A stretch of 64,000 nucleotides of DNA from Pleodorina starrii (lineage: Eukaryota; Chlorophyta; Chlorophyceae; Chlamydomonadales; Volvocaceae). Location: assembly GCA_030267565.1 (NCBI GenBank), contig BRXU01000017.1:2636501-2700500 (forward strand). Reading direction: 5' to 3'. The stretch's first letter is position 1. Each line of letters begins with the position of its first letter. The notes under the pieces were generated by a model, which saw only the letters and a program-made list of their open reading frames with translations, ran no database searches and was not told the origin of the DNA. This document shows positions 12,287-22,432 of this stretch, in pieces. A program made the position numbers and the translations under genes.

Positions 12287-13207
12287 ATGGTGCACGTTCC
12301 GTTCTTCAATATCGACCTTCCCGAGCCCAGATTAGCAGCCCTAATTCCGGACACCGTGAGCACTGTGCTCGGCGGCACCGCGAAGGCGATTGAGTATGGA
12401 AAGGAGCTGCTGCACCCCCCATCCGCGGATGATTTGAAGGCGTTTGAGCAATCGTTCGAGGCCACAATACCTCGCGAATTCGACCGTGTGCGAAAACGGC
12501 ACGCCGAGGGCAAGATTGTGAACGATGAGCAGCTCTCCAGCGAGTTGGAGGACGCCTCGTTCGACTGGTACCGGAGGCAGCTGCGCACATCGGTCATTGG
12601 CGCAACGGATGAGGAGATGGAGGACGTGGCCGCGCGCAGACTGGGTTTGAAGCAGCCCAGCCTCCAAGCGTCATTGCAGGAACGGTGCCTGGCCGACGCC
12701 GTGGCGGCTGCTGGCGGAATCGATCTCGAGGACGAGCTGCGCGACGCTGCGGATTTTCAGGCGCTGCGCGCGCGAGAGGAGGATCAGCGCCGGCAGGTCG
12801 CGGAGCGGCGGCAGCGCCTCGCCGAGCTGCGGCGCCAGGTGCGGCCCTCGCACCGCCAGGCGCTCTCCACGATCTCCAACGCCAGCGGGGGGCTGCTGCT
12901 GGGCGTGCTCTTCTTCAAGTCCGCCATGCTGGCCATGCGCCGGATCTTCAGGCGGCGGAAGCCGCAGCAGCGGCCGCCGCAGCAGCGGCGGCCCGCGTCC
13001 CAGCAGCCGACAGCGGCAGCCGCGGCGTCGCAGCGGCCGCAGGCCGCGGCCGCGGCGCCACAGGCGGCGGGGCGGCAGACGGCAGGCGCCCCCCAGGCCG
13101 AGCAGCAGCAGCAACAGCAGCAGGGCAAGGCCGCGGCGGCGGCAGCGCCGGCGGCGGCGGCGGCGGCGGCAGGTGCACGCAAGCCACGCGCGATTAAGAA
13201 GCGGTGA
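12287..13207 (+). CDS. Unknown single-exon protein with one predicted transmembrane segment
   Basis: 306 aa from an uninterrupted ATG-to-TGA frame with strongly GC-ending codons; family not recognised. N-terminal half (1-110) is mixed polar and aromatic. Residues about 115-200 are charged and likely helical or coiled coil (runs such as EEDQRRQVAERRQRLAELRR). One hydrophobic segment at about 203-220 (GGLLLGVLFFKSAMLAM) is followed by basic RRIFRRRK and then a Gln/Ala/Pro-rich tail ending RAIKKR. The pattern suggests a membrane-anchored protein with a basic tail next to the membrane. The basic tail could alternatively be a nuclear or nucleic-acid-binding region. No introns, unlike every other confident gene here. 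It diverges from the helicase and converges on the HCNGP-like gene. Coding status is well supported; function is not. Confidence 0.8.
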   Translation: MVHVPFFNIDLPEPRLAALIPDTVSTVLGGTAKAIEYGKELLHPPSADDLKAFEQSFEATIPREFDRVRKRHAEGKIVNDEQLSSELEDASFDWYRRQLRTSVIGATDEEMEDVAARRLGLKQPSLQASLQERCLADAVAAAGGIDLEDELRDAADFQALRAREEDQRRQVAERRQRLAELRRQVRPSHRQALSTISNASGGLLLGVLFFKSAMLAMRRIFRRRKPQQRPPQQRRPASQQPTAAAAASQRPQAAAAAPQAAGRQTAGAPQAEQQQQQQQGKAAAAAAPAAAAAAAGARKPRAIKKR

Positions 13208-13942
13208 TGCCTCGAAAGGTCTCTAAGGAAAGCTTATCAGTGCCTAGATCAGGTTTGGTCGCATAGGGTTAGATTTGCGGTTAGGAGAGGAGCTTCAGGC
13301 GCGGTTGGGAGCAGCCAGGTTTTCATGGTGGGATCGCACGTGTTGGTTGAGGCCGAAGCGAAGGTGCTGACGCGTTGCTGGCGCTCAAGGGGACCTCGAT
13401 TCGGCCGCTTCGCCGATCACATGCAGTTGTGGGATGCGCTGTGCACTTGCGCTTCGCTGGAAATGCAAAGCTGCAGTGAATTTTAAAGGCCGGCTCTTGG
13501 GAGGGCAGGGCTCCAGGTCGGCGGTCGTTACATCGTTACACCCATGTTGGTGTTGGGGATTCAGTTCCGTGTCATGTGCGGATCTCATGCGGATTCGTTC
13601 CGTGTCAGTTCCGCGCAACCCGTTTGCGCGTCCGTGGCGCGGCTCACTGCCAACATTCTTCGCTCTCCTAGGCGCGAACCAGGAACCCAGGCGCCAACGT
13701 GGCGGGGCGGTTTTGTGTATCTCCCTCGGAGCCCTCCCTTCGGGACCCCTCCACAGACGTGATGCACGTGCGGCTTTGCTTGGAAAGGCTGTTAAGAGAG
13801 GCGAAGAAGGGGTTGACAGTCGAAATAAGGCTTTTGGGTTCTGGCCCGACCCTCGCCGGACAACAATTAGGCCACCATCTCAACCCGTTTAAGCAACGTC
13901 GACCGGATGCGGGCGGGCGTTCCTGTGCGAAGGGGGGGTTGG
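13208..13942. other. Convergent 3' region
   Basis: Shared 3'UTR space of the 12287 gene (+) and the HCNGP-like gene (-). No coding region supported; I saw no plus-strand TGTAA for the 12287 gene. Confidence 0.6.
13528..13540 (-). terminator. Two close TGTAA polyadenylation signals for the HCNGP-like gene
   Basis: Minus-strand TGTAA at 13536-13540 and 13528-13532, about 400 bp past the stop codon. Confidence 0.7.
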
Positions 13943-15998
13943 TCAGCGCTTGGCGCCCACCACCCGGGCCACCGCCGCCTGCGCCGCATACGCGGCCGCC
14001 GCCTGCGCCATCGCCAGGTTGGTTGCGCTGCCGGACGCCGGCAGGTGGCCGTACTGCCCGGTGCCCTTGGTGAAGTCTATCCGCGCAGTGCCGGCGGCGG
14101 TCTGCTGCTCGCGGAGCCGCGCGCGCCGCTCCTGCTCCCGCTCCAGCGCCTTGATGAGCTGATCTGCGCGGGGAGGGAGGGAGGGGGGAGGGTGAGGGAG
14201 GGAGGCGGAGGAGGGTGATGAGGGGGAAAAGGCGCTTGTGTTTCGGCGATAGGAGGTGCTGGGCTGTGCGGGTTGTATGGGCAGGTTGTGCTCGTTCCCG
14301 GCACACCACCTGGTGATGGGACTTGTCCGGAGGACGCAATGGAAGATGTGTATTCGGCCCCTTCGCCCCCCTCCGTGTCCCTCTCTCAAGCAGCCCCAGC
14401 GCGACCACTGTCGCAGCCACAGTGTCACAGTGGGCCGTCTGCTACCACGCACACTTAACGACGTAACATCTCAGCCATCATTTCAGAAATGCCTACGTCG
14501 CCGCAGCCAAAGGGACCCAACCAAACAGCCTTCCTGACCTAGCGTAACTGCAACCACACTTTTCCCCTCGGTATCTTCTGTACCTCCTCCCCAGTACAAC
14601 ACGCATGCACTTGATGGGTAGATGCCCCTTGCCGTGCGTCGCACGACATGACGTGATAATCACGTCGTTTCCAGAAACCTATAGGATCGAGGCCTCCTCC
14701 TCCTGGCAGCCTGTTGCTCATGCCCGTTGACATGCCCGTTGCTCACGTGCAGCAGCAGCCCCCGCGACCCACCACACCGTGCCGCACACTGTGGACCACC
14801 GTATGTATACCACGTGTCCCCAAGCCACCCGGCTCAGCCCCGCGCCTCCCGTGCCCCCGCATCCGCGTAGAGCTGCCAGGGTCAGTTGACCGTCCAACCG
14901 CAAGCGACCCATTTCCCTGCCAAGATCGGTAATCGGTCGCTAGAGAAGGCGCGTTTGGCGCACGGGCTGCACCGCCCTTACCGATCGTATCCTCCGTCGG
15001 CAGGCTCTCCGGGTCAAAGACGTCGGGTGGGAATGCGCTGCCGTGCTCCTGCACGTGGAAGTGGTCCACCAGCTTCTGCAGGAAGTCCGGGTTGCGGAAG
15101 GCCTTACGGTGGCTGATCTGGTCAGTCAGCGAGATGCCCTTGGTGCGCAGTTTGTCCAGGTACTGCGCGAACCGTGCCTGAGGGGGAGGGATGGGTGGGA
15201 CGCGGGGAAGATCATCCGATTGGGGACACGGGGGAAGGGAGAGGTAACGGAGTGGGAGCGGGACGTGGAAGGAGCGCGATGGAGGGAGGGAGGGAGGGAG
15301 GAAAGGGTAGGCGCCCGCCGAGGAGGGCGGGCGCTACGAAAGGGCGTGCGATGGTTGGGCGGCGGGAGAGGGCGCCATCCGCTCCGGCCATTCCAGCCAT
15401 AAGAACACGGCAAGATGCCGCAGTTTCCTGCGGACGGGCGCACCTGCAGCTCCTCTGAACAAGATGTCGGCAGCGGGTCGCGCAGCTCCGGAGGCAGTCG
15501 ACTCAGTGGGTTGTCTGGGTCCAACCCGGACGAGCCTCCTTCTGCAGTGCACCAACCCGTCGGGAGGCGAGGCTGTGTTAGGAGTCGCGTGCGCAAACGA
15601 GGCGCGGCGTCGCCCCCCGAACAACCCGGCTCACCCCTGTTGGCCTCGCCTTCAGCCCCCGAGGTTTCGGCTGCCTCGGGAGTTTGACGCCGCTGCTCAT
15701 CCAGTGCACCGGGTTCAAGGCCCTCGAGCTCATTGAGGTCCATGGACTCCCGACTGTGGTAGTGCGGCAAAAGTGTGCCTGCACCGGCAGGGCAGACGCG
15801 TTGGCCCGGCGCCGCTTGGGCAAAGCCTCAGCTGCCACCGCTCAACCATTTACCTGTGCCGTGGTTGCCGTTCGACTGGTCCTCCACATTGTCCTCAGGC
15901 CGCTGCTCCTGGCTGTAATTCTCGTTCTCGTCCTCGTCCTCGTCGCTTGCATAGCCACTAAGCCCCAGCGCACCAACGGCTTCATGTTTGCGCTTCAT
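13943..15998 (-). CDS. HCNGP/SAP30BP-like protein
   Basis: Family members are nuclear proteins tied to transcriptional co-regulation and pre-mRNA splicing. Exons 15998-15854, 15778-15444, 15177-14982, 14163-13943 join in frame to 298 aa. The N-terminus (ALGLSGYASDEDEDENE) matches the family's GLxxYxSDE-like start. The HCNGP domain runs from about residue 145 to 270: LPTSCSEELQ, then ISLTDQISHRKAFRNPDFLQ, then the FPPDVFDPESLP block, then the KALEREQERRARLREQQ helix and the ARIDFTKGT segment. Each matches a known family block in order, so the call is firm. The 5' end lies about 100 bp from a minus-strand TGTAA that probably ends the upstream RRP1 transcript, so the promoter must be very short or overlap that 3'UTR. 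Confidence 0.93.
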
Positions 15999-16099
15999 AT
16001 TTATACAGATATTTTACGCAGCCTACAGCTAAGTCAGTCGAGGAGTTGCCGCAGATGCCCACTGACAGACCCGGGCGCCGTTCTCCTTAAGTTGCAGCT

Positions 16100-16104
16100 T
16101 TACA
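16100..16104 (-). terminator. Candidate TGTAA polyadenylation signal for RRP1 (or the 16524 ORF)
   Basis: Only minus-strand TGTAA I found between the RRP1 stop and the HCNGP-like start. Confidence 0.5.
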
Positions 16105-16523
16105 GTAAGTAGTAATCAACGCTAACTGGCGGCCTTACGGCCTTTATGGTTGTGACAGTCCAACCGAAGTTGTTACGCTGAAAGCGGTGAGGCGTATATC
16201 ATGTAAGTTTCAGTGCGCCGTTTGCTGATGGCCAATTGTGTAATGTCCACCGCTGATTCGTTCTTAGGGCTTTGGGCCCCTGCCACCTGCCGACCTGCGT
16301 ATGCCCAACTGGCAACGAACCGGTACGGCGGCCTGCACACACCACGGTACGGCACGCCTCGTTTGTTCGGTCTTTATTGAGATCATTTCCGCCTTAGCCT
16401 GGTGCTAGCGTAGACTTCGCGACACTTAGGAGTTGTCATCAGGTATCCTGTTGAAAGCCCTGATAATTCACAATGCTCGCTATGTGTACCCTATCCTCGT
16501 GGGTTAGAACTTACGAACAGCTG

Positions 16524-16985
16524 TCAAGCAAGCTGAGTGTGGCGGCGCTGAGGCCCGTGGAACACGAGGCAGGGGTCCGGAAGGTGTTTACCGCAATTCA
16601 TTAATTCCATGGTGGAGAAATCGGAAATACGCCGCTCTTCCATAGTCTGCACGCCAGATAAAGCTAGCAATGATCGGTTCGGGGTCGAGAGCCCCGACCC
16701 ATCGACAGCGATACCAAAATCGGACACATCGTTCGGCGGAGCCAGCACGCTAGCGCCCTGACCCTCAGACAAATGCCCATACGAAGGCCTTACCCACCAG
16801 TCCACGCCTACCGCCACGATGCCAACCAGCAAGCCCGCAAAAAACGTCATAATTACGCCGTTCTCCCACCACCATGACGGGAGCGGTTGACGCTGCTCGC
16901 GAGAGACACAAGTTCGCACTCCCTCGGACTGCAGGCGCCCTTCCGGAGTCCCAGCCCCCTCCCTCCCATCACTCCTTGCGTCCAA
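16524..16985 (-). CDS. Doubtful small membrane ORF, or part of the RRP1 3'UTR
   Basis: Open frame of 153 codons with one strongly hydrophobic stretch (IMTFFAGLLVGIVAVGVDWW) and no recognised family. Codon choice is less GC-biased than in neighbouring genes. It lies between the RRP1 stop and the only downstream minus-strand polyadenylation signal, so it may simply be RRP1 3'UTR. A good donor-like GTAAGG follows the hydrophobic stretch and could instead end an exon. Kept because the hydrophobic segment is unusually clean. Confidence 0.25.
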   Translation of the reverse strand: MDARSDGREGAGTPEGRLQSEGVRTCVSREQRQPLPSWWWENGVIMTFFAGLLVGIVAVGVDWWVRPSYGHLSEGQGASVLAPPNDVSDFGIAVDGSGLSTPNRSLLALSGVQTMEERRISDFSTMELMNCGKHLPDPCLVFHGPQRRHTQLA

Positions 16986-17255
16986 ACCTGTCCCGGCTCA
17001 GCGGCACAACTGACCCCCAAGGCGGTCATATTCGCAACGGATCACTCAGCAGCCCTTGTGGCCCTCCTGCAGTTGTCCCTCGTCCAAGTCCTTCATCCAA
17101 GCCCTTCATCACACAAGGCGTGCCATGTCAACTCTCAAGCTGCCCAATATCATCACAGCCAGCCGAACTCGGCCCATGTGCCCCTGTAGTGCCCCTAATG
17201 GCCAGCCAAGTCCCCCACTTGCACCCGTCCCTTGTGACTTTTTGGATGCATCTGC

Positions 17256-20200
17256 TCAGAAGAACAACGCGGCGCTGGCCCGGCGCGCCTGCTTGGGCAG
17301 AACCCTTGCGTGCTGCTTGTCGGACTGCTGGCGCTGCTGCTGCTTGCCGGCCGATGCATGCGCGCCAGCAGGCGCCACCTTGGGCGGGCAGGACTGGGCC
17401 GGCTTCTTCAGAATGCCGCCCTGCCGGTGTTGCAAAGCGAAACGGCACAATTGCCGAGGCCGGGGATCAGTCAATACGGTGGGGGTCAGCGATGCAGCAG
17501 AGAGCATCGCAGGCAAAAAAGGGCAACGGGCATACATCAGGTGGGCATGCGGAAAATTGAACGAGCTGCGAAGTACGGATGGCACGAAGAAAGTTTGGTG
17601 CGTACTAGCAACCTGTCTTACGGACAGACAAGCCCAGGTATCTACATCGAAAACACGGAGATGCCATGTCAAGGCAACATCCCTTGTGCGCAAAATGAGG
17701 GTACTTCATGTACCCACCTTGGCGCGCGCGGGCGGCGGCGTGCGGACATCCGGGTCAGGGACGGGCCCCCCGTGCTCAAAGTACAGGTTCTTCTTGAGGT
17801 TGATCACGACGCGGCCCTTCTTGGCGGTGGTAACAGCGCGCTTGCGCGCGCCATCCTTGTTGCCCTCGGTCGCCTGCGCCGGGCGTCACGTGGGCGTCAA
17901 AGTAGGGCACGTGCAAATTCTTGTTGCGAGCTTATTGCTTCTGTGAGGACATTCCCACTTCGGAACCCGCGATTTAAGGACATCACGTCAGGCCGAGACA
18001 TAAACGCCCTGGGGTTTCTGAACAGCTCGAGAGCAAACCCGCAAAACCCCGCCACCAACCTGGACGGGCGTCTTGGCGATGGCCGCTCCATTCTCCTGCT
18101 GCTGCTGCTTATTCCCCGTGGCCGCCGCGGCTTTCACGCTGCTTCCGGGCGCCGCGCGCTTGCCCAACGCCGAAGACTTGCCATCCGTGGCCGGGGCCGG
18201 CGTAACGGCCTCCTGCGCCGCCGCCGCCGCGTCGGCATTTGGCCCCTCCTGCTGCGCCTCCGGCGCCTTCTTCGCCTTGGCGGGCTTGGGGGTGGTGGCT
18301 GCGGCCACAGCCGTCGCCGCGTCGGCATTTGGCCCCTCCTGCTGCGCCTCCGGCGCCTTCCTCGCCTTGGCGGGCTTGGGGGTGGTGGCTGCGGCCACAG
18401 CCGCCGCCGCGTCGGCCGACGCAGCCAGCTTGGCCACGGCCGCGCGCAGCGCGGCCTTCTGGCCCGTGGTCGGCTCCCGGGGCGAGGCGCTAGCGCCGCG
18501 GCTGCTGGCCGCGGGCGCCTTAGCGGCGGAGGGCGACGGCTCAGCCGGGGCGTCCGGCTCCAGCGCGCCAGTGCCGTTCGCAAGCATCTCCTGGGCTGCC
18601 CGCTTCGCTTTCCCCAGCTTCCGCTTGGCCGCACCTGGCTTGGCCTCGCCAGAATCAGCCGCCGCAGCCGCCGCCTGCTGCTGCTCGTCATCGCCCGGTG
18701 CTGCTGCCGAATCGAGCGCCTTCGCCTTGCGCTTCAGCCGTGCCTTGTCGTCTTGCGCCGCGTCGCCGTTCGCCGCCGCGGGTTCGGCATCCGCAGCAGC
18801 GGCCGCTGCTGCCGCCGCTGCGGCCGCCTTCTTTTCCTTGAGCTGCTTCTTCGTGCTCTTCACCGTAGTCTCCTTGGCCGACGACGGGCCGGCCTGGGCG
18901 CCTGCGTAATATGGCCGCACAGGGCTCGCGCTTTGTACCTCTTCTCTAACCCACAGGATGGCCGTATGTGTGCTGAGCACTACCAAGGCCACAGATGGCT
19001 GGAGCTATCCAGCTTTTGGCCTCTGGACCAGCAGCTCACACCTCGATCCGAAACTCCGCCACATGTACAGGGTACGCCACATGACTCAGTGATGCGACTC
19101 GACAGAAGCAACGTCGGCACCACGCGAAGCGTACTGCTCGAGGGCCCAGGACGCGCGACACTGCGCTGGAAAGCCCGTGAAACCCCTTCCGAGTTGCAAA
19201 ACAAGCCCACCTTCATCCACCCGCTGCCGCTTTCGCTGCAGCCGCTCCAGCGCGCCGGAGAGATCGTAGAGCACCTGGCGGTTGCGCGCGCGCGTGGCGG
19301 CCGCGGCGCCCCGCTCAAACAGCTGGGCCGCCAGCGTCGCCACGTCCAGGTGCCGCAGGTACGGCGAGTCGTCCGAGGGGCTCCCAATCTCAGACATCAA
19401 CGTGTCGAAAAGGCCCTCCCTGCAGCAGCCAAGGAACACAAGGGCCACCCAGAAACACGTCAGGAGGAGCTGAGTGCAGGTGCTCATTGTGTTCAGGTCA
19501 GGTCAGAGTAGGCCGTGCTGCATTCGGCAAGAGCGCCCCCCAGGCGAGTCGTGACCCACACACGCGGTCTGAACGGTGCAGTGACGTCAGCACGTCACCC
19601 TGCTGCGCCCGATCCCCCGCCAAAATTAAGGCGTAACACCCGCCTCAAGTCCCAACCCGCACAGGACGCCTTGACCAACAACTTTGCAACACTAACCATG
19701 GAAAGGCCCGGTGGCTCCTGATGTCGCATAAACCCTTGCCAGGAACGCATAGAGGCGCGCCATCCCTCTGGCCATGCTCATACCGCGCCCGTCACGCCAC
19801 TGAAACCCCTAGCTCCCCATCCCGGTGCCCTCCAACCTGCCCCGTCCTCGCTTACCCAATGCGGTGCAGGACCACCTGCTCCCCGCTCTGCAACGCCGCC
19901 ACGAAGGGCTCGAGCAGCGCCGCCAGCGCGCTGGCCGGCAGGGGCCTGCCGTCCGCCACGCCACGCAGTTCGTCAAGCAGCACGTCCCCGCAATGGAAGG
20001 CCACGCCGGCCGCCGGGAGCGTGTCTTTGGGCAGCACCACGTGGTGGTGCAGGTAGTCCGAGTAGCGCTGCACCAGGTCGGCGCGCCTGCGGAAAGCGTG
20101 TGGGTGCAGTGCGCGCTCATCCATGTGCCAGCGCGCCATGCGAAAGGGTCGGCTGTGTAGAGCTGAGGGCGTGCGATGTCAGCTGTGCGTGTGCAAGTGT

Positions 20201-21358
20201 CATTAGGGGCGCTAGCGAGAATGTGGATTGCTGGCCATGTGCGCTCGCGTGTCGACCCATAACGGTTGCAGAGCGCATAACCCGCCACTTCCGCGTTGAT
20301 GCCCACGCATCCGCCACCGACACGTCTGCGCCCCATAGATAAGTAGCCTATGCTGAGAGGCTCCATGGGCGACATCACCAAAAAGCACCACTGATTGACG
20401 GTCCCACCCCATGGGCAGTATTGCAAGCTGCGCAGCGCGCGACGCAAACTGGGTCACGGCCCGAGCCTGAGGACGCACCATTTGGACGCCTTCAAATACG
20501 CCAGCATGTGGTGAATGAACTTGCGAATCAGCAGCAGGAACTTGTCCATGCGCAGGCGGTCGATCCCAAACCACTCGCGCCGAATCGTGGCCATGAAGGC
20601 CGTGAAGTACAGGTAAGCAGGCTGTCGTGTAAAAATACGAAGGGGGAAGGGACGGACGGGCCGGTGAAACCCAGGGTTTCACACGGCGGACGTGACGTGT
20701 CTTCAGTGCAAGACTGTGCATTGGCAAGACCCCAGCCCCCAGCCGAGCCCACGCCCGTAAGCAGAAGTTCACAGCTTTCTCCGCACACCCGCGCTGCTAT
20801 CCGGGTAGGTTGAGTGGTACTTGGTCAGGTACCAAACGCCTGCCCCTGTTGGCATGACTTGAACTACGTGGCATGGTCACAGTTCTGTGCTCAGAGCCTT
20901 GGATTGCTGTCCAGACCGGAAGCCCAGAACGTACCTGCTCCGGGAGTTGAGTCAACAAGGCGGCCAGCCGCTCCGCGAGCTCCGCCTGTGTTACGGGGAA
21001 AATGCATCATTCAAACATGAACACCGACCTCAAATAAGTGCAGAAATGCGGCAGCAAAAGTCCAACCGTTTGCGGCGGCCGGTCTAACCTGGACTGGCGC
21101 TTTATCTGAGTGCCAGAAGCAGTAGAAGAGCCCCTTCCAAATTTTCATCATGTCCGACTCTTGTAAGTCGCTCTTGCGAAGAAGCCATCCTTTCAGCGCG
21201 TGGAGTCCCTTTTCGCGGGTCTGGTAATCGACGCTAGCCAAACTCCTCGCAAATTTGGAGTTTCCAGGGTGCCCGTCATCTGGCAAAGACTCCAGCACAG
21301 GCCTCTCCCGTTTCTGCTTCTTCGCCTTCGGCGGCTGGCCAAACTGTGGGGAGGTCAT
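17256..21358 (-). CDS. RRP1: RRP1/NOP52-family ribosomal RNA processing protein
   Basis: Nucleolar protein of 60S ribosome biogenesis. Exons 21358-21089, 20985-20935, 20621-20479, 20152-19856, 19419-19211, 18901-18060, 17873-17718, 17420-17256 join in frame to 710 aa. The Nop52 domain covers about residues 34-260: KFARSLASVDYQTREKGLHA, MMKIWKGLFYCFWHSDKAP, then TIRREWFGIDRLRMDKFLLL and the YSDYLHHHVVLPKDTL block. After residue 320 it becomes a Lys/Ala-rich tail with two 30-aa tandem repeats, then RVVINLKKNLYFEHGG and GGILKKP, the RRP1 C-terminal motifs. The TGC/TGG choice at the exon 3-4 junction is the least certain splice. The stop is TGA at 17256-17258. Confidence 0.95.
18226..18410. repeat. 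90-bp tandem repeat in RRP1 coding sequence
   Basis: Two copies with period 90 bp (matching positions 18231 and 18321), encoding a 30-aa unit with TTPKPAKA and APEAQQEGPNADAA. Copies differ by few bases, so the duplication looks recent. Confidence 0.9.
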
Positions 21359-22432
21359 AACGCCGATGGCCTTCCAAAAGTTTGCGACCGCCTTGCAAAC
21401 TTGAAGAATAAAATGTAGGCCCAGAGACACTGTAATTGAGATCTTAATGCGGTTTTTGAGGACGACAGTAGCCCTTTGGCGAAAACGAAGTTGGTTTGAC
21501 GTACAAACGAACACCTCGGCAGCCACCCGGCAGCTCGTGCCCCGGGCACGAGCCCCGTACCATCCCCAATCCATCTCTGCATGTATCCATTCGTTATCCG
21601 TCATGTCATGTATGTGCAGCTGCGTTCTTAAGCTGGAAACGGCTGAAGGAAGTTTGACTTGACGTTGACCCGCGGGCACGCGGCCGCCCCTCGGTCCTAA
21701 GGACCGCCCCTCAGCCGCGTTCGCAACCAGGTGCGTACGGGTCCCACATGCGCAGCAGAATAGGTCGACCCACAAGCGATCTGCTCTGGCAAGGACCCGT
21801 GTGCACGTACCAAGCTTCCAACCCCGTTGCCCTTCTCCGGGACAAAATTTCGCAGATTTGGGCTCAGCTTTGTTACAGTTAACACATGCAGCCCAGTACA
21901 TCAGGCCAGCGTTGGAAAACTGGCTATATCACACAGGTGTTCTCGAAAAGGCCGGCATCCAATGCAATTACACCATGCCGCACGGTTCAACCACCTAAGC
22001 TGCCCAGATCCCCCAAACCCGGATTGCGGGCAGCCAGCTCTGCAATTAATGCAAGGAACAGACCGTGTCCTGAACTCCTTAACACGACAGGCCATTGGAT
22101 AGCCTCAATTTCAAGGCCACGTTTCTGCTTACAGGCAGTCCCAAACCACCCCATCACGGACAAGCGCACAACAAACGCGTCCAAATGCAGGTGGGGTCGT
22201 CGAAAATATTTCTGCCCCCTTCTCCGACAAGCTGCACAGCGGGACCTGCACGCCAGCGCTTGGTGGAGTGACAGGTAACAAAACACTGATCAGAATCAAT
22301 GCGTTCCATTTCAGCGACACGCGTGGACCTGTACACCTATGTCCTCGTGACGACGCCCTGCCTCGGCCCCTACGCACTGGAAGAGCCACACTGCTGCAGC
22401 TGCTGCCCACATTTCTGCAGGGTACTATCAGT
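21359..22432. other. Intergenic: RRP1 promoter side and deoxyhypusine synthase 3'UTR
   Basis: No gene supported. Minus-strand TGTAA signals occur at 22129 and 21872. Confidence 0.55.
22129..22133 (-). terminator. TGTAA polyadenylation signal for deoxyhypusine synthase
   Basis: About 300 bp past the stop codon on the minus strand. Confidence 0.65.

Noticed and set aside
17310..19511. 733-codon plus-strand open frame
   Set aside because: Antisense shadow of the RRP1 exons; low-complexity translation with no domain, while the minus strand gives the conserved Nop52 protein.
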